DNA of 11,000 bases. Origin: Bacillota bacterium. Lineage in GTDB: Bacteria > Eremiobacterota > SpSt-956 > JAKJGF01. The notes under the pieces are model-generated. The model was not told the origin of the DNA. It did not search any database and saw nothing but the letters and a program-made list of their open reading frames with translations. Each line of letters begins with the position of its first letter. The stretch's first letter is position 1. Below are positions 1-6,586 of this stretch, piece by piece. A program made the translations under genes and the position numbers. The stretch spans positions 1-11,000 of the forward strand of contig JAKPQU010000222.1 in NCBI GenBank assembly GCA_029555925.1. Reading direction: 5' to 3'.

Positions 1-96
1 CGTAATGGTTTTTTTTTCAGGTTTCGGAGGAATGGATTTTATAATATTATCAAGTTCCTTCAATAAATCAGATATTCTGTCATTATTCTTATCCAT
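1..96 (-). CDS. N-terminal fragment of an unknown protein (cut by window edge)
   Basis: An open frame of 32 codons runs from an ATG at 96-94 to the window edge without a stop. The visible protein begins MDKNNDRISDLLKELDNIIK and continues into a Pro/Lys-rich stretch; it is hydrophilic, probably helical, with no signal peptide. A Shine-Dalgarno-like AAAGGA lies about 9 nt upstream of the ATG, which supports this start. The gene follows the peptide-binding lipoprotein gene on the same strand, but over 300 bp of repeats separates them, so one operon is not obvious. I do not recognise the protein. The frame is short, so it could be chance, but start and ribosome site fit together. Confidence 0.55.
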   Translation of the reverse strand, partial: MDKNNDRISDLLKELDNIIKSIPPKPEKKTIT

Positions 97-118
97 ATGT
101 TACATTCCTTTCTCTTAT

Positions 119-324
119 TACCGCTACAGGTAAATTAGTAACCATTTATCAGCTTCTGCCTGACAGGCTCTTACGAAGAAAAATAATTTGTCTTATTTAA
201 TTTGTTTTACAGACAATAAATTAGCCCTTATTTAATTTTTAATCCTATATAAAAAACTAATTTTTCTTCTCCAGAGCCTGCCAGTCAGAAGCTTTTTACA
301 GATACCCTTTTACCTGTTACGGTA
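119..324. repeat. Palindromic intergenic repeat element, full copy (A)
   Basis: Two arms of about 70 bp (119-189 and 255-324) are imperfect reverse complements. Both outer ends begin TACCG, then share ACAGGTAAA, AGCTTCTG, CAGGCTCT and GAAGAAAAAT when read inward. The AT-rich centre (190-254) contains a smaller inverted pair TTGTCT/AGACAA. The first 105 bp (119-223) recur at 10757-10861 with only three differences. The layout resembles a non-coding, MITE-like or REP-like dispersed element. No transposase frame is present. The class assignment is inference. Confidence 0.75.
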
Positions 325-374
325 CTTAGTAGTCCGGGCCTGTTTAAAACTGTTAGAATTTAAGCAAAGTTATT

Positions 375-416
375 CGCCTCACGCCTCACTACTCACGACT
401 CACTATTCACGACTCA
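375..416. repeat. Heptad array H1 (six 7-nt units)
   Basis: Six consecutive units fit C[GT][AC][CT]TCA: CGCCTCA twice, then CTACTCA, CGACTCA, CTATTCA and CGACTCA. The last unit supplies the TGA stop of the minus-strand lipoprotein gene (414-416). On the minus strand the array gives a TGA every 7 nt, hence stops in all three frames. The 11-mer TTAGAATTTAA (353-363), 11 nt away, is the reverse complement of the flank beside the arrays at 4416 and 10886. Confidence 0.85.
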
Positions 417-1952
417 CTCTCTGATTTTCCATTTATAAAAATCAAAGTAAAAATCAAAATATCTTCCGTCTGTTTCTTTCGGTATTTCTATTCTCCTGTT
501 TGATGTGACAAGTTTATCGGGACTGTAAAGATACAGTGCAGGTAAATCCTCTGCTATAATTGATTGCACTTTATAATAAATATCTCTTCTCTTTTTTTTA
601 TCAAATTCCCTCCGGCCGAGAAATAAAAGTTTATCTATTTCCTTGTTTGAATAAGAACCGTAATTACCGCGAGCTGGGCCTATAGAAGAATGATAATAAT
701 AGAAGAGATTGTCCGGATCTATCCCTTCCCCTGTAAAATCAATACACCAGCTGTCAGGAGAACCTGAACAGATTGCATTTATAAATTCGTTTTTTTCCAT
801 AAAAACCGTGTCGACTGCAATACCTGTGTGCAGAAGATTCTGCTGAATTACAGTGACAACCCTTTCACGGAGTCTGTCTCCTTTGTTAGTTGCAATTTTA
901 AAATAAAATATTTTTCCGCTTTTTTCTAAAAAACCACTTTCCCCTTTATGCCACCCTGCTTCTTTCATCAATAATTCTGATTTTTTCGGAGAAAAGGGAT
1001 ATTTTTTTACACCTCTGTTATACCATTCAGTCATAAAAGGGTTAACAGGTCCTGTCGAAATATAACCGAGGCCGCGGAGCAGATGAGTAACTATTATATC
1101 ACGGTCAATAGCATAGCTTATAGCTTCTCTGACCCGTCTGTCACGGAACAGTTCGGATTTGAAATTAAAGCCCATAGCGGTAAATCTCTGCCCGGGATAA
1201 TTGTAACAGACAAAATCCCTGTCTTTTATTTCAGTATATTGTTCGACGGAAATATTATCCATTAAATCTATCTGACCTGATAAAAAATCCGGCCATGCAG
1301 ATTCCTCATTTACATATATTCGGAAACATATATTTTTTATATGAGGGGCATTCCCCCGGTAATGTTCATTTCTTGAAAGATAAATGGTTTTGTCGTTGAA
1401 ATTCTTTAATATATAAGGGCCGTAACCTGAAGGATTCTTTAAATTTTTGACTACACTCTGTTCTGTCACAGGATAGACAGAAGTCAGTATGACCGGAAAA
1501 GCCGGATATGGTTCATTCAGAAATACATGAAAACTGTATTCGTCTGCTTTTTCGATTTTATTGACAGACCCGAGTTTTTCAGAAAAAAAAGGAGATTTTT
1601 CACGATCCCTGAGATAGTTCATAGTTGCAATAATATCATTTATATTCAGATGTTCGGTCTGTCTGTTGAGCTTAAAAGTCCATATAAGTCCGTCTGGCGA
1701 ACATATCCACTGCTGAATTATATTCGGTATTATTTCACCATGGCCATTCACTTCTAAGAGCGGCTCAAAAAGGAATCTTATGACTTTTATAGATTCTCTG
1801 TCGTAATTCTGAAGAGGGTTTAAGGAAATATCTTTTCTATAGAGAGGCAAAAAAATTGTGTCTTTTTTATCAAAAGATTCAGAATTTTTACATGAAGAAA
1901 TAAATAATGAAGTCAGAAAAATAAAGAGAAAAAAGACAAAAGTGACTTTCAT
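414..1952 (-). CDS. ABC transporter substrate-binding lipoprotein, family 5 (peptide/nickel type)
   Basis: Predicted extracytoplasmic solute receptor of the DppA/OppA class (SBP_bac_5), normally feeding peptides or similar ligands to an ABC importer. The 512-residue protein starts with a hydrophobic signal sequence ending in the lipobox I18-S-S-C21, so it should be lipidated on Cys21. Family traits include the early segment FLFEPLLEVNGHGEIIPNI, the motif SGYGPYIL, the REAISYAIDR helix, the following GPVNPF, and a C-terminal SYSNKEIDKLL. Length fits the family. The ATG at 1952 has a modest GGATGAG sequence upstream. It lies 143 nt downstream of btaB on the same strand, with hairpin H2 between. 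No permease or ATPase gene is nearby, so it is an orphan receptor here. The ligand cannot be inferred. Its stop codon lies inside heptad array H1. Confidence 0.88.
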   Translation of the reverse strand: MKVTFVFFLFIFLTSLFISSCKNSESFDKKDTIFLPLYRKDISLNPLQNYDRESIKVIRFLFEPLLEVNGHGEIIPNIIQQWICSPDGLIWTFKLNRQTEHLNINDIIATMNYLRDREKSPFFSEKLGSVNKIEKADEYSFHVFLNEPYPAFPVILTSVYPVTEQSVVKNLKNPSGYGPYILKNFNDKTIYLSRNEHYRGNAPHIKNICFRIYVNEESAWPDFLSGQIDLMDNISVEQYTEIKDRDFVCYNYPGQRFTAMGFNFKSELFRDRRVREAISYAIDRDIIVTHLLRGLGYISTGPVNPFMTEWYNRGVKKYPFSPKKSELLMKEAGWHKGESGFLEKSGKIFYFKIATNKGDRLRERVVTVIQQNLLHTGIAVDTVFMEKNEFINAICSGSPDSWCIDFTGEGIDPDNLFYYYHSSIGPARGNYGSYSNKEIDKLLFLGRREFDKKKRRDIYYKVQSIIAEDLPALYLYSPDKLVTSNRRIEIPKETDGRYFDFYFDFYKWKIRE

Positions 1953-2004
1953 AAAATCTCATCCAAAAACTCAGGAATGAAGTAGAAATAACTGTTTCAT
2001 ATGA

Positions 2005-2081
2005 GGGTTCCGGGTTTCAGGTTCCGGGTGCCGGGGCAGGGAGATTAAAAAACCGGAACCTGAACCCCGAAACCCAAAACC
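2005..2081. repeat. Heptad hairpin H2 (11 units, 77 nt, GC-rich)
   Basis: Units in strict 7-nt phase: GGGTTCC, GGGTTTC, AGGTTCC, GGGTGCC, GGGGCAG, GGAGATT, AAAAAAC, CGGAACC, TGAACCC, CGAAACC, CAAAACC. The first three units and the start of the fourth pair with the complementary half (about 21 of 23 positions), so the transcript can form a strong stem with an A-rich or T-rich loop. It sits between btaB and the lipoprotein gene and may attenuate or terminate read-through. I see no clean run of U after the stem, so classic intrinsic termination is not assured. Confidence 0.85.
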
Positions 2082-2095
2082 CGATTTTAATTTAA

Positions 2096-2701
2096 TTAAA
2101 ATTCAGCTTCCAGTCTGTAATTATATCCTCCCCGAAAAACAAGGAGTTTAAAATCTCTGGATTTACCTCTTAAATATTTCACCGGTTCATCTGATATATT
2201 TACATGATTTATATTTAGCCATTTTTTCCAGATATTAAACACAGCTTCACATCTGTTCCATACATAAAAATCCAGAATAACCAGTTTACCTCTGTCTTTA
2301 AGATTTTCTATGGCATTGTCTAAAGCTGCCTTCCAGTCGGGAATCATTGTAAGAGAATAGCTGAAAAGTATTAAATCCGCTTTCTCTTCGAGAGTATATT
2401 TTTCCGCATATTCCTTTATAAGAGAAACATTTGTCCATCCGTATTTTTCAATTTTCTCTCTGGATTTTTTGAGCATACTTTCAGAACAGTCCAGGCCGTA
2501 AACATGTCCTCCCTGACCTGCCTTTTCAGCCAGATAACGAAGATTAGCCCCTGTTCCGCAACCTACTTCAAGCACTGTATCATTCTCTTTTATATCCAGT
2601 TCTTTCGATGTTTTATCCCTGTCAAAAAGGAAAAAGGGTCGTGACAGATCGTAAATCTCCGCATGAAAACGATAGTAATTTTCCATTGTAGAATCAGACA
2701 T
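2096..2701 (-). CDS. btaB: BtaB-like SAM-dependent N-methyltransferase (betaine lipid synthesis)
   Basis: Predicted to methylate the amino group of diacylglyceryl-homoserine three times, giving the betaine lipid DGTS at the membrane. The 201-residue protein has class I SAM-methyltransferase motifs: VLEVGCGTG (residues 43-51, motif I), YGLDCSESML (68-77, motif II) and DLILFSYSLTMIPDW (109-123). The N-terminal YRFHAEIYDLSRPFFLFDRD resembles the YRxQRxIYDLTRKYYLLGRD region I recall from bacterial BtaB. The gene follows btaA on the same strand, which strongly supports the role. I chose the ATG at 2701; a GTG at 2710 would add three residues but lies within heptad array H3. The upstream GTGAG that may serve as ribosome site is also part of that array. 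Without the btaA neighbour, only a general methyltransferase call would be safe. Confidence 0.83.
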   Translation of the reverse strand: MSDSTMENYYRFHAEIYDLSRPFFLFDRDKTSKELDIKENDTVLEVGCGTGANLRYLAEKAGQGGHVYGLDCSESMLKKSREKIEKYGWTNVSLIKEYAEKYTLEEKADLILFSYSLTMIPDWKAALDNAIENLKDRGKLVILDFYVWNRCEAVFNIWKKWLNINHVNISDEPVKYLRGKSRDFKLLVFRGGYNYRLEAEF

Positions 2702-2706
2702 TTTAC

Positions 2707-2748
2707 ACACTCACTATTCATCAGTGAAGAGTGAGTTGTGAATAGTGA
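2707..2748. repeat. Heptad array H3 (six units, inverted)
   Basis: Units ACACTCA, CTATTCA, TCAGTGA, AGAGTGA, GTTGTGA, ATAGTGA. The first two end in TCA and the last four in TGA, with the 7-nt phase kept across the switch, so the segment can fold on itself. It overlaps the ribosome-binding region of btaB, where a stem could limit btaB translation (inference). Confidence 0.8.
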
Positions 2749-2761
2749 ATGATTTCCTGTT

Positions 2762-2789
2762 CTTTTCACTTTTCACTTTTCACTTTTCA
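2762..2789. repeat. Heptad array H4 (four perfect CTTTTCA units)
   Basis: Four identical tandem CTTTTCA units lie in the btaA-btaB spacer, one base out of phase with H3. Exact identity of the units suggests recent expansion. On the minus strand the unit reads TGAAAAG. The same motif family appears in H6 upstream of btaA as AAAGTGA. Confidence 0.9.
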
Positions 2790-2819
2790 CTCTAATAATT
2801 AAAAGTGATAAATAGTAAA

Positions 2820-2840
2820 TTACTCACTACTTACCACTCA
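2820..2840. repeat. Heptad array H5 (three units)
   Basis: Units TTACTCA, CTACTTA and CCACTCA lie directly after the btaA stop in its direction of transcription. GTGA-containing sequence at 2802-2815 can pair with it to form a weak hairpin, so this could be a small 3' structure for btaA (inference). Confidence 0.6.
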
Positions 2841-2846
2841 CTGACA

Positions 2847-4070
2847 TTATTTGTTCAGGTAATATATATTAAAGCTTCCGTAAACACCGCTTCTATCCTG
2901 TTCATGAAGCATCATGGATTTTTCTTTGTCAAATATAAATTTATCTTTTATTTCTTTCGGTAACACGAAATTATAAAGACCGCTTCTGAATATGATTACA
3001 CTCTCAGAAGTTCCTGTTCTGTAAATCTCATTGAAGAGATTTATAAATTGATCCTTTTTCATCCAGTCTACCGAGTCGAGAAGATTGAATTTTGTTACGG
3101 AATTATCAGGCCTTCCGGCAAGGAAATCATATTGAGACATATTCTTTATGGTTATTTTATGTATATTTTCTTTCAATATATCGAAATTTTTCTCTCTTAA
3201 ATATCCCGGCGCAACTTCTCTGTTTAAATAACGGCCCATTATTACCATATGGAGGAAATAATTATCTTCTACCGGTATATCTCCTCCGAGAAGACTATCC
3301 AGAATATGTTCTACATAGGATGAGAAATCAACATAATTGAATTTCTTCAGAAGATCTATCTGATGTTTATGAATACCCATACAGGAAAGCTGGAAAGGAT
3401 TTCCTGTAAAATATTTACCTATGGGACTCAGCATACGGGGCTTGATTTTTGTAAGGTAATATTCTTCCTGATTTTCCGTATTAAGAATACCTTCTATAGT
3501 TCTTCTTCCTCCTACCATTAATTTGCTGTACGTTCTGAGAACTCTCAGGGCAAGTCCCAGATGACCGCACCGGTAAAAGCCTTTCTGAAAGGATTTGATC
3601 TGTTTATCCCAGAAACGTTTTGCTTCGTCTGATATATCATCTCTGAGATATTTATAATAATTATATCTGTTTTTTCTGGATTTTGCTTCTCCGAAAAAAG
3701 TCCAGAATGCTTCGTAATCAAGATTTTTAATGGCAGATATTTTTAATTCGAGAAGATAATTCTGTGTCGGGTTAATATCAAGGGCATATATTAATTCAGG
3801 TGAACTGATCAGATAATCCAGGGCATTACATCCTGCTGATGTAATAGTTACTATAATATCATTATTGTTTATATTCCAGCCCTTTTTATCCACCTCCGGA
3901 TCTTCCCATACCTGGTTGAACACCAGTCCGTTAAAAACCAGTTTCATCGAGTATTTCTCTATTAATGCTTCTACTTCTCTTATTATTTTAGGTTTTTTCT
4001 TAATCAATTCATCTATTACATCAAGGTGAGAAATTTCTTCATAAGTAGTTTCTGACATGGCAGTAATCAT
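2847..4070 (-). CDS. btaA: BtaA-like SAM:diacylglycerol 3-amino-3-carboxypropyltransferase (DUF3419)
   Basis: Predicted first enzyme of betaine lipid synthesis: it moves the aminocarboxypropyl group of S-adenosylmethionine to diacylglycerol, giving diacylglyceryl-homoserine. The 407-residue length fits the family. Characteristic blocks are LVFNQVWEDPEVD (residues 49-61), TITSAGCNALDY (75-86) and ALDINPTQNYLLELK (96-110), which match the DUF3419/BtaA SAM-binding region as I recall it. The central YRCGHLGLALRVLRTY region also fits. I chose the ATG at 4070 because GGAG (4079-4082) sits 8 nt upstream. The GTG at 4076 is too close to that site, and the ATG at 4058 has none. It leads a minus-strand series with btaB 145 nt downstream, separated by three heptad arrays. 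In other bacteria this pathway is often induced by phosphate limitation, but I see no convincing Pho box here. Confidence 0.88.
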   Translation of the reverse strand: MITAMSETTYEEISHLDVIDELIKKKPKIIREVEALIEKYSMKLVFNGLVFNQVWEDPEVDKKGWNINNNDIIVTITSAGCNALDYLISSPELIYALDINPTQNYLLELKISAIKNLDYEAFWTFFGEAKSRKNRYNYYKYLRDDISDEAKRFWDKQIKSFQKGFYRCGHLGLALRVLRTYSKLMVGGRRTIEGILNTENQEEYYLTKIKPRMLSPIGKYFTGNPFQLSCMGIHKHQIDLLKKFNYVDFSSYVEHILDSLLGGDIPVEDNYFLHMVIMGRYLNREVAPGYLREKNFDILKENIHKITIKNMSQYDFLAGRPDNSVTKFNLLDSVDWMKKDQFINLFNEIYRTGTSESVIIFRSGLYNFVLPKEIKDKFIFDKEKSMMLHEQDRSGVYGSFNIYYLNK

Positions 4071-4078
4071 CCACACAA

Positions 4079-4082
4079 CTCC
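4079..4082 (-). promoter_or_regulatory. Ribosome binding site deciding the btaA start
   Basis: GGAG on the minus strand lies 8 nt upstream of the ATG at 4070. It is only 2 nt from the GTG at 4076 and 20 nt from the ATG at 4058, so it selects the 4070 start. Confidence 0.7.
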
Positions 4083-4096
4083 ATTCTTAAATTATA

Positions 4097-4112
4097 GTCA
4101 GTTGTGACTGAC
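4097..4112. promoter_or_regulatory. Inverted repeat in the btaA leader
   Basis: GTCAGT-TGTG-ACTGAC is a perfect 6 bp inverted repeat with a 4-nt loop. It lies 27 bp upstream of the chosen btaA ATG and just outside the ribosome site. It could be an operator or a small RNA hairpin in the leader. The stem is short, so function is uncertain. Confidence 0.4.
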
Positions 4113-4146
4113 CGGAAAATTTTAAAGAGCATCGTCTATAAAATTT

Positions 4147-4220
4147 AGATTTCGCGAGATTTCCTACTGTGTAATAAATTTTGTGTAAATCTGTATTAAA
4201 TCTACACAATATATTTACAC
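4147..4220. promoter_or_regulatory. Cluster of candidate operator motifs upstream of btaA
   Basis: Two patterns are visible. AGATTTC-GCG-AGATTTC (4147-4163) is a perfect 7-nt direct repeat with exactly one-turn (10 bp) spacing. Next, TGTGTAAT (4168-4175), TTGTGTAAAT (4181-4190), ATCTACACAA (4200-4209) and ATATTTACAC (4211-4220) form two forward and two reversed copies of one TGTGTAA core; the middle pair is an inverted repeat with 9 of 10 matches and a 9-nt spacer. This is the expected form of a repressor or activator site between divergent genes. No regulator is identified. Confidence 0.45.
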
Positions 4221-4360
4221 TCTCAAATTTCCCTGTCTATAAATAAAATACTAAAATTAGCTCTTATATATTCTAGATAAATTTTTAGATTCCTTCTGCC
4301 TTTATAAATACTGCCCGAAGCTATATTTCATAAGCTTTTTATCTGGTTTTATAAGTTATT

Positions 4361-4408
4361 AGAGTGAAAAGTGAAAGGTGAAAAGAACAGGTCATTGCTC
4401 ACTATTCA
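4361..4408. repeat. Heptad array H6 (3 + 2 units, inverted)
   Basis: AGAGTGA, AAAGTGA and AAGGTGA (4361-4381) are followed, after a 13-nt turn, by TTGCTCA and CTATTCA (4395-4408). The first half carries TGA every 7 nt and the second TCA, so the halves are complementary in style. This is the array in the large spacer upstream of both btaA and the TPR gene. Confidence 0.7.
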
Positions 4409-4415
4409 CTCGTTA

Positions 4416-4476
4416 ATAATGACCTCGTAAAGCGTAATGCCCAGAAATTAAACCGTCACGATCAATTAAATTCTAA
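4416..4476. repeat. Contracted copy of the H8 heptad element
   Basis: Flanks TAATGACCTCGTAA and TTAAATTCTAA (4466-4476) match the element at 10886-10983. Between them only AAAGCGT, AATGCCC, a spacer and one TCACGAT unit remain, where the other copy has about four units on each side. The two copies thus share flanks but differ in heptad number. The rest of the 530 bp btaA/TPR divergent spacer is AT-rich, with a TTAACAAA motif twice (4483-4490 and about 4506-4513) just upstream of the TPR gene promoter region. Confidence 0.75.
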
Positions 4477-4600
4477 TAAAATGTTAACAAAGATTTAAAT
4501 TTTTATTAACAAATTTTTAATATGAGTCTAATAAAATAAAAATAGAATATGTTTTAATCGGTTATACGTAAACAATATAAAAGGAGCATTTTATATTTCC

Positions 4601-6493
4601 ATGAAGGATGTATTGAAAGAAGCTCTTTATATTCTAAAAGAGAAACAAAATAAAAATATAAATGCCTGTATAAATGAATTTATAAAGAACCATAGTGTTT
4701 CTCCGGTATGTAAAAATAAACTGAACCTGACAGATAGGCAGAAGACTGCCATAATTATGGTATCTATGCCTCCTGAAATATCATCTCAGATATGGAAAGA
4801 ATTTTCACGGGAAGAGATTCGTGAAATTTCTTCGGAAATTGCCCTGTTGCCGGATATAACATCTGATATAAGAAACGCAGTAATAGAAGAGTTTATGACT
4901 AATTGTATTGATTTTGAAAAAAACAGCTGGCCTTATATTGACAGAGTTCTTTTAGATCATAATGCAGGAGATTACAGAATATACTTTAATCCCCGGGAAA
5001 AAAAGATCAGGGTCACAATGGCTAAAGAATGGGCTTTAAATTTAGTTTTTATAGATGAAAAAGAATTTTTATTTCATCTGATTTCTCCGACGAATAAACT
5101 GGCCTTCAGTAAAAATAAAATGAACCATGAATATATTATAAAATTTACCGCCGGTTTTTATTCTGCAGTCCTTGTTGTTTTTAAAGAAAAATTATTTTTT
5201 ATGGTTTTTGACACAAGAAAATTTAATATAGAAAGAGATCTTTTACTGGTTTATTCTAAAAATGCTTTAAGGCTTTATGTAAACAAAAAACTTCCTTTAC
5301 AGGATGTATTGGCAGGTACTTTGATAAACGAAAAAACAGCAAATAAGGACGGGCTTCCCCTGTCTCCGGGATATAATGGAAAAGAAGTTTTTATAGATGA
5401 AGAAGCAAAAGAGGCTTTCTCTTTTGAAAAGGAAGATTCTGATATTCAGTCTGCCCATGACCTGCAGTACAGTAATGATACTAACATGTGGCTTGAAAGA
5501 GCGATTTTTCTATATAAAGAAGGAGATTATGAAGGAGCCGTTAAATGCTGTGATAAAGCTCTGGAACTTGACCCCGCCGATATGGTTGCAATGACAAAGA
5601 AAGGTCTTATCTTCGGTGTTCAGAGAAAATTCGAAGAATCCCTCAAATGCTATGATAAAGTTCTGGATATAGATCCTGATGATGAAGAGGTGATGTTTCA
5701 AAAAGCAGTTGTTCTTACAGACCTGGACAGATATGATGAAGCAATTTTTTACTGTACCAGGTTACTGATAAAAAAACCTGACAATTTTGAAGTACAGATA
5801 CTGAAAGCAAGATGCCTTTTTATCAAGGGAAGATATGAAGAAGCCATGATATATTTTAATGAAGCCCTTTCTAATAAATGGGAAGATGTAACCCTCGATT
5901 TTTTTAAATCCATCTGTAAAAGCCGGGATGGTAAAAAATATACAGAAAAAGAAAATAAGAAATATCTTGTCGAAGCATATGAAAAATACGTTAACGAAAT
6001 AGGCAATAAATACATGGAGGAAAACAGGAGAAAATTTCAGAAGGAAGAGGATGAAAAAATAAAACGTATTTCCATTGAATGTGGCGTTTCTCCTGAAAAA
6101 GGGAAAAAAATACATCATATCTGTAATCTGTGCAGATTTTCACCTGATGAAGCAAAAATACTTCTGGAAGAAAATGACTATGACGAAAGAAAAACATTGC
6201 GAAATATGATGAAAGAGAACGAGCTGAAGGAAAGGATAACCTATGTATGCAGAAGAACAAAAGTTTCTGAAGAGGAAGCTTTGAAATTCCTCGAGGAGAG
6301 GTATTATGATGAAATAGAAGCAGTTATGAGTATAAAGAAAGAAAAGAGAGAACAGAGAAAAAATAAAAAGTTGAAAGTCCATGAAAATAGCAAAAACACA
6401 AATAAATTTCTCTCATTTTTTAAGAATAACCTCAAATATTTTTGTAACTTTCTTTCTTATATAAAAGGTAAATTCACTGCAAAAGAGAAATAA
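4601..6493 (+). CDS. FliG N-domain-like / TPR / UBA-like multidomain protein
   Basis: Function unknown. Residues 41-105 resemble the FliG N-terminal domain: LTDRQKTAIIMVSMPPEISS, then REEIREISSEIALLPDI and an EEF ending, following the FliG LTxRQKAAILL...EEIExLtxEIA pattern. Residues 110-245 are a beta-rich stretch I do not recognise. Residues 294-427 hold about four TPRs (for example YKEGDYEGAVKCCDKALELD at 305-324), a protein-interaction scaffold. A charged helix (445-490) leads to two or three UBA-like helical repeats: FSPDEAKILLEENDYD (513-528) and VSEEEALKFLEERYYD (555-570). The tail (603-630) is basic and aromatic and could touch membrane. No signal peptide or transmembrane segment is seen, so it is probably cytoplasmic. 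GGAG (4583-4586) is 14 nt from the ATG, unusually far; an ATT at 4595 in the same frame has 8-nt spacing, so start choice is not settled. Confidence 0.85.
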   Translation: MKDVLKEALYILKEKQNKNINACINEFIKNHSVSPVCKNKLNLTDRQKTAIIMVSMPPEISSQIWKEFSREEIREISSEIALLPDITSDIRNAVIEEFMTNCIDFEKNSWPYIDRVLLDHNAGDYRIYFNPREKKIRVTMAKEWALNLVFIDEKEFLFHLISPTNKLAFSKNKMNHEYIIKFTAGFYSAVLVVFKEKLFFMVFDTRKFNIERDLLLVYSKNALRLYVNKKLPLQDVLAGTLINEKTANKDGLPLSPGYNGKEVFIDEEAKEAFSFEKEDSDIQSAHDLQYSNDTNMWLERAIFLYKEGDYEGAVKCCDKALELDPADMVAMTKKGLIFGVQRKFEESLKCYDKVLDIDPDDEEVMFQKAVVLTDLDRYDEAIFYCTRLLIKKPDNFEVQILKARCLFIKGRYEEAMIYFNEALSNKWEDVTLDFFKSICKSRDGKKYTEKENKKYLVEAYEKYVNEIGNKYMEENRRKFQKEEDEKIKRISIECGVSPEKGKKIHHICNLCRFSPDEAKILLEENDYDERKTLRNMMKENELKERITYVCRRTKVSEEEALKFLEERYYDEIEAVMSIKKEKREQRKNKKLKVHENSKNTNKFLSFFKNNLKYFCNFLSYIKGKFTAKEK

Positions 6494-6496
6494 TAA

Positions 6497-6573
6497 ATGG
6501 TGAAGGGTGATGAGTGATGTGTGAATAGTGATGGGCGATATTCCCCCTTCACCCTTCACTCTTCACCCTTTAC
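6497..6573. repeat. Heptad hairpin H7 (11 units, 77 nt)
   Basis: Units in unbroken phase: ATGGTGA, AGGGTGA, TGAGTGA, TGTGTGA, ATAGTGA, TGGGCGA, TATTCCC, CCTTCAC, CCTTCAC, TCTTCAC, CCTTTAC. The GGGTGA half can pair with the TTCACCC half. It begins 3 nt after the TPR stop and ends 13 nt before the peptidase start, filling the spacer. It could reduce read-through or protect the upstream 3' end. TGA recurs every 7 nt in the first half on the plus strand, and in the second half on the minus strand. Confidence 0.9.
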
Positions 6574-6586
6574 AAATAAAAAAATT

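Noticed and set aside
1083..1757. Plus-strand open frames within the lipoprotein gene
   Set aside because: They are antisense shadows of a gene with a clear family match; no ribosome site or motif supports them.
2005..2081. H2 as a classic intrinsic terminator
   Set aside because: The stem is strong, but no uninterrupted T run directly follows it in the transcribed direction; the loop rather than the tail is A/T-rich.
2702..2710. GTG start for btaB at 2710
   Set aside because: It lies inside heptad array H3 and adds only three residues before a good ATG; family members start close to the 2701 Met.
375..2840. Heptad arrays as a CRISPR or as ordinary simple-sequence repeats
   Set aside because: Units are 7 nt with no unique spacers, and the halves are complementary. 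That rules out CRISPR and fits poorly with simple slippage alone, though H4 by itself could be simple slippage.
4097..4220. Pho box upstream of btaA
   Set aside because: The direct repeat found has a 10-bp period and AGATTTC core, not CTGTCAT-like repeats at 11 bp; phosphate control is only suggested by the pathway.
4250..4350. Degenerate third copy of the palindromic element
   Set aside because: Short similarities such as AATTAGCTCTTAT and CTTCTGCC exist, but they are scattered in AT-rich sequence and do not align over a useful length.
5397..6382. Several open frames on either strand inside the TPR gene
   Set aside because: They overlap a well-supported gene, lack family motifs and have biased composition from reading Lys/Glu codons in the wrong frame.
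6521..6586. GTG start giving the metallopeptidase 22 extra residues
   Set aside because: The extension is encoded by heptad hairpin H7 and would push the signal peptide away from the N-terminus; the ATG at 6587 starts directly with a normal signal sequence.
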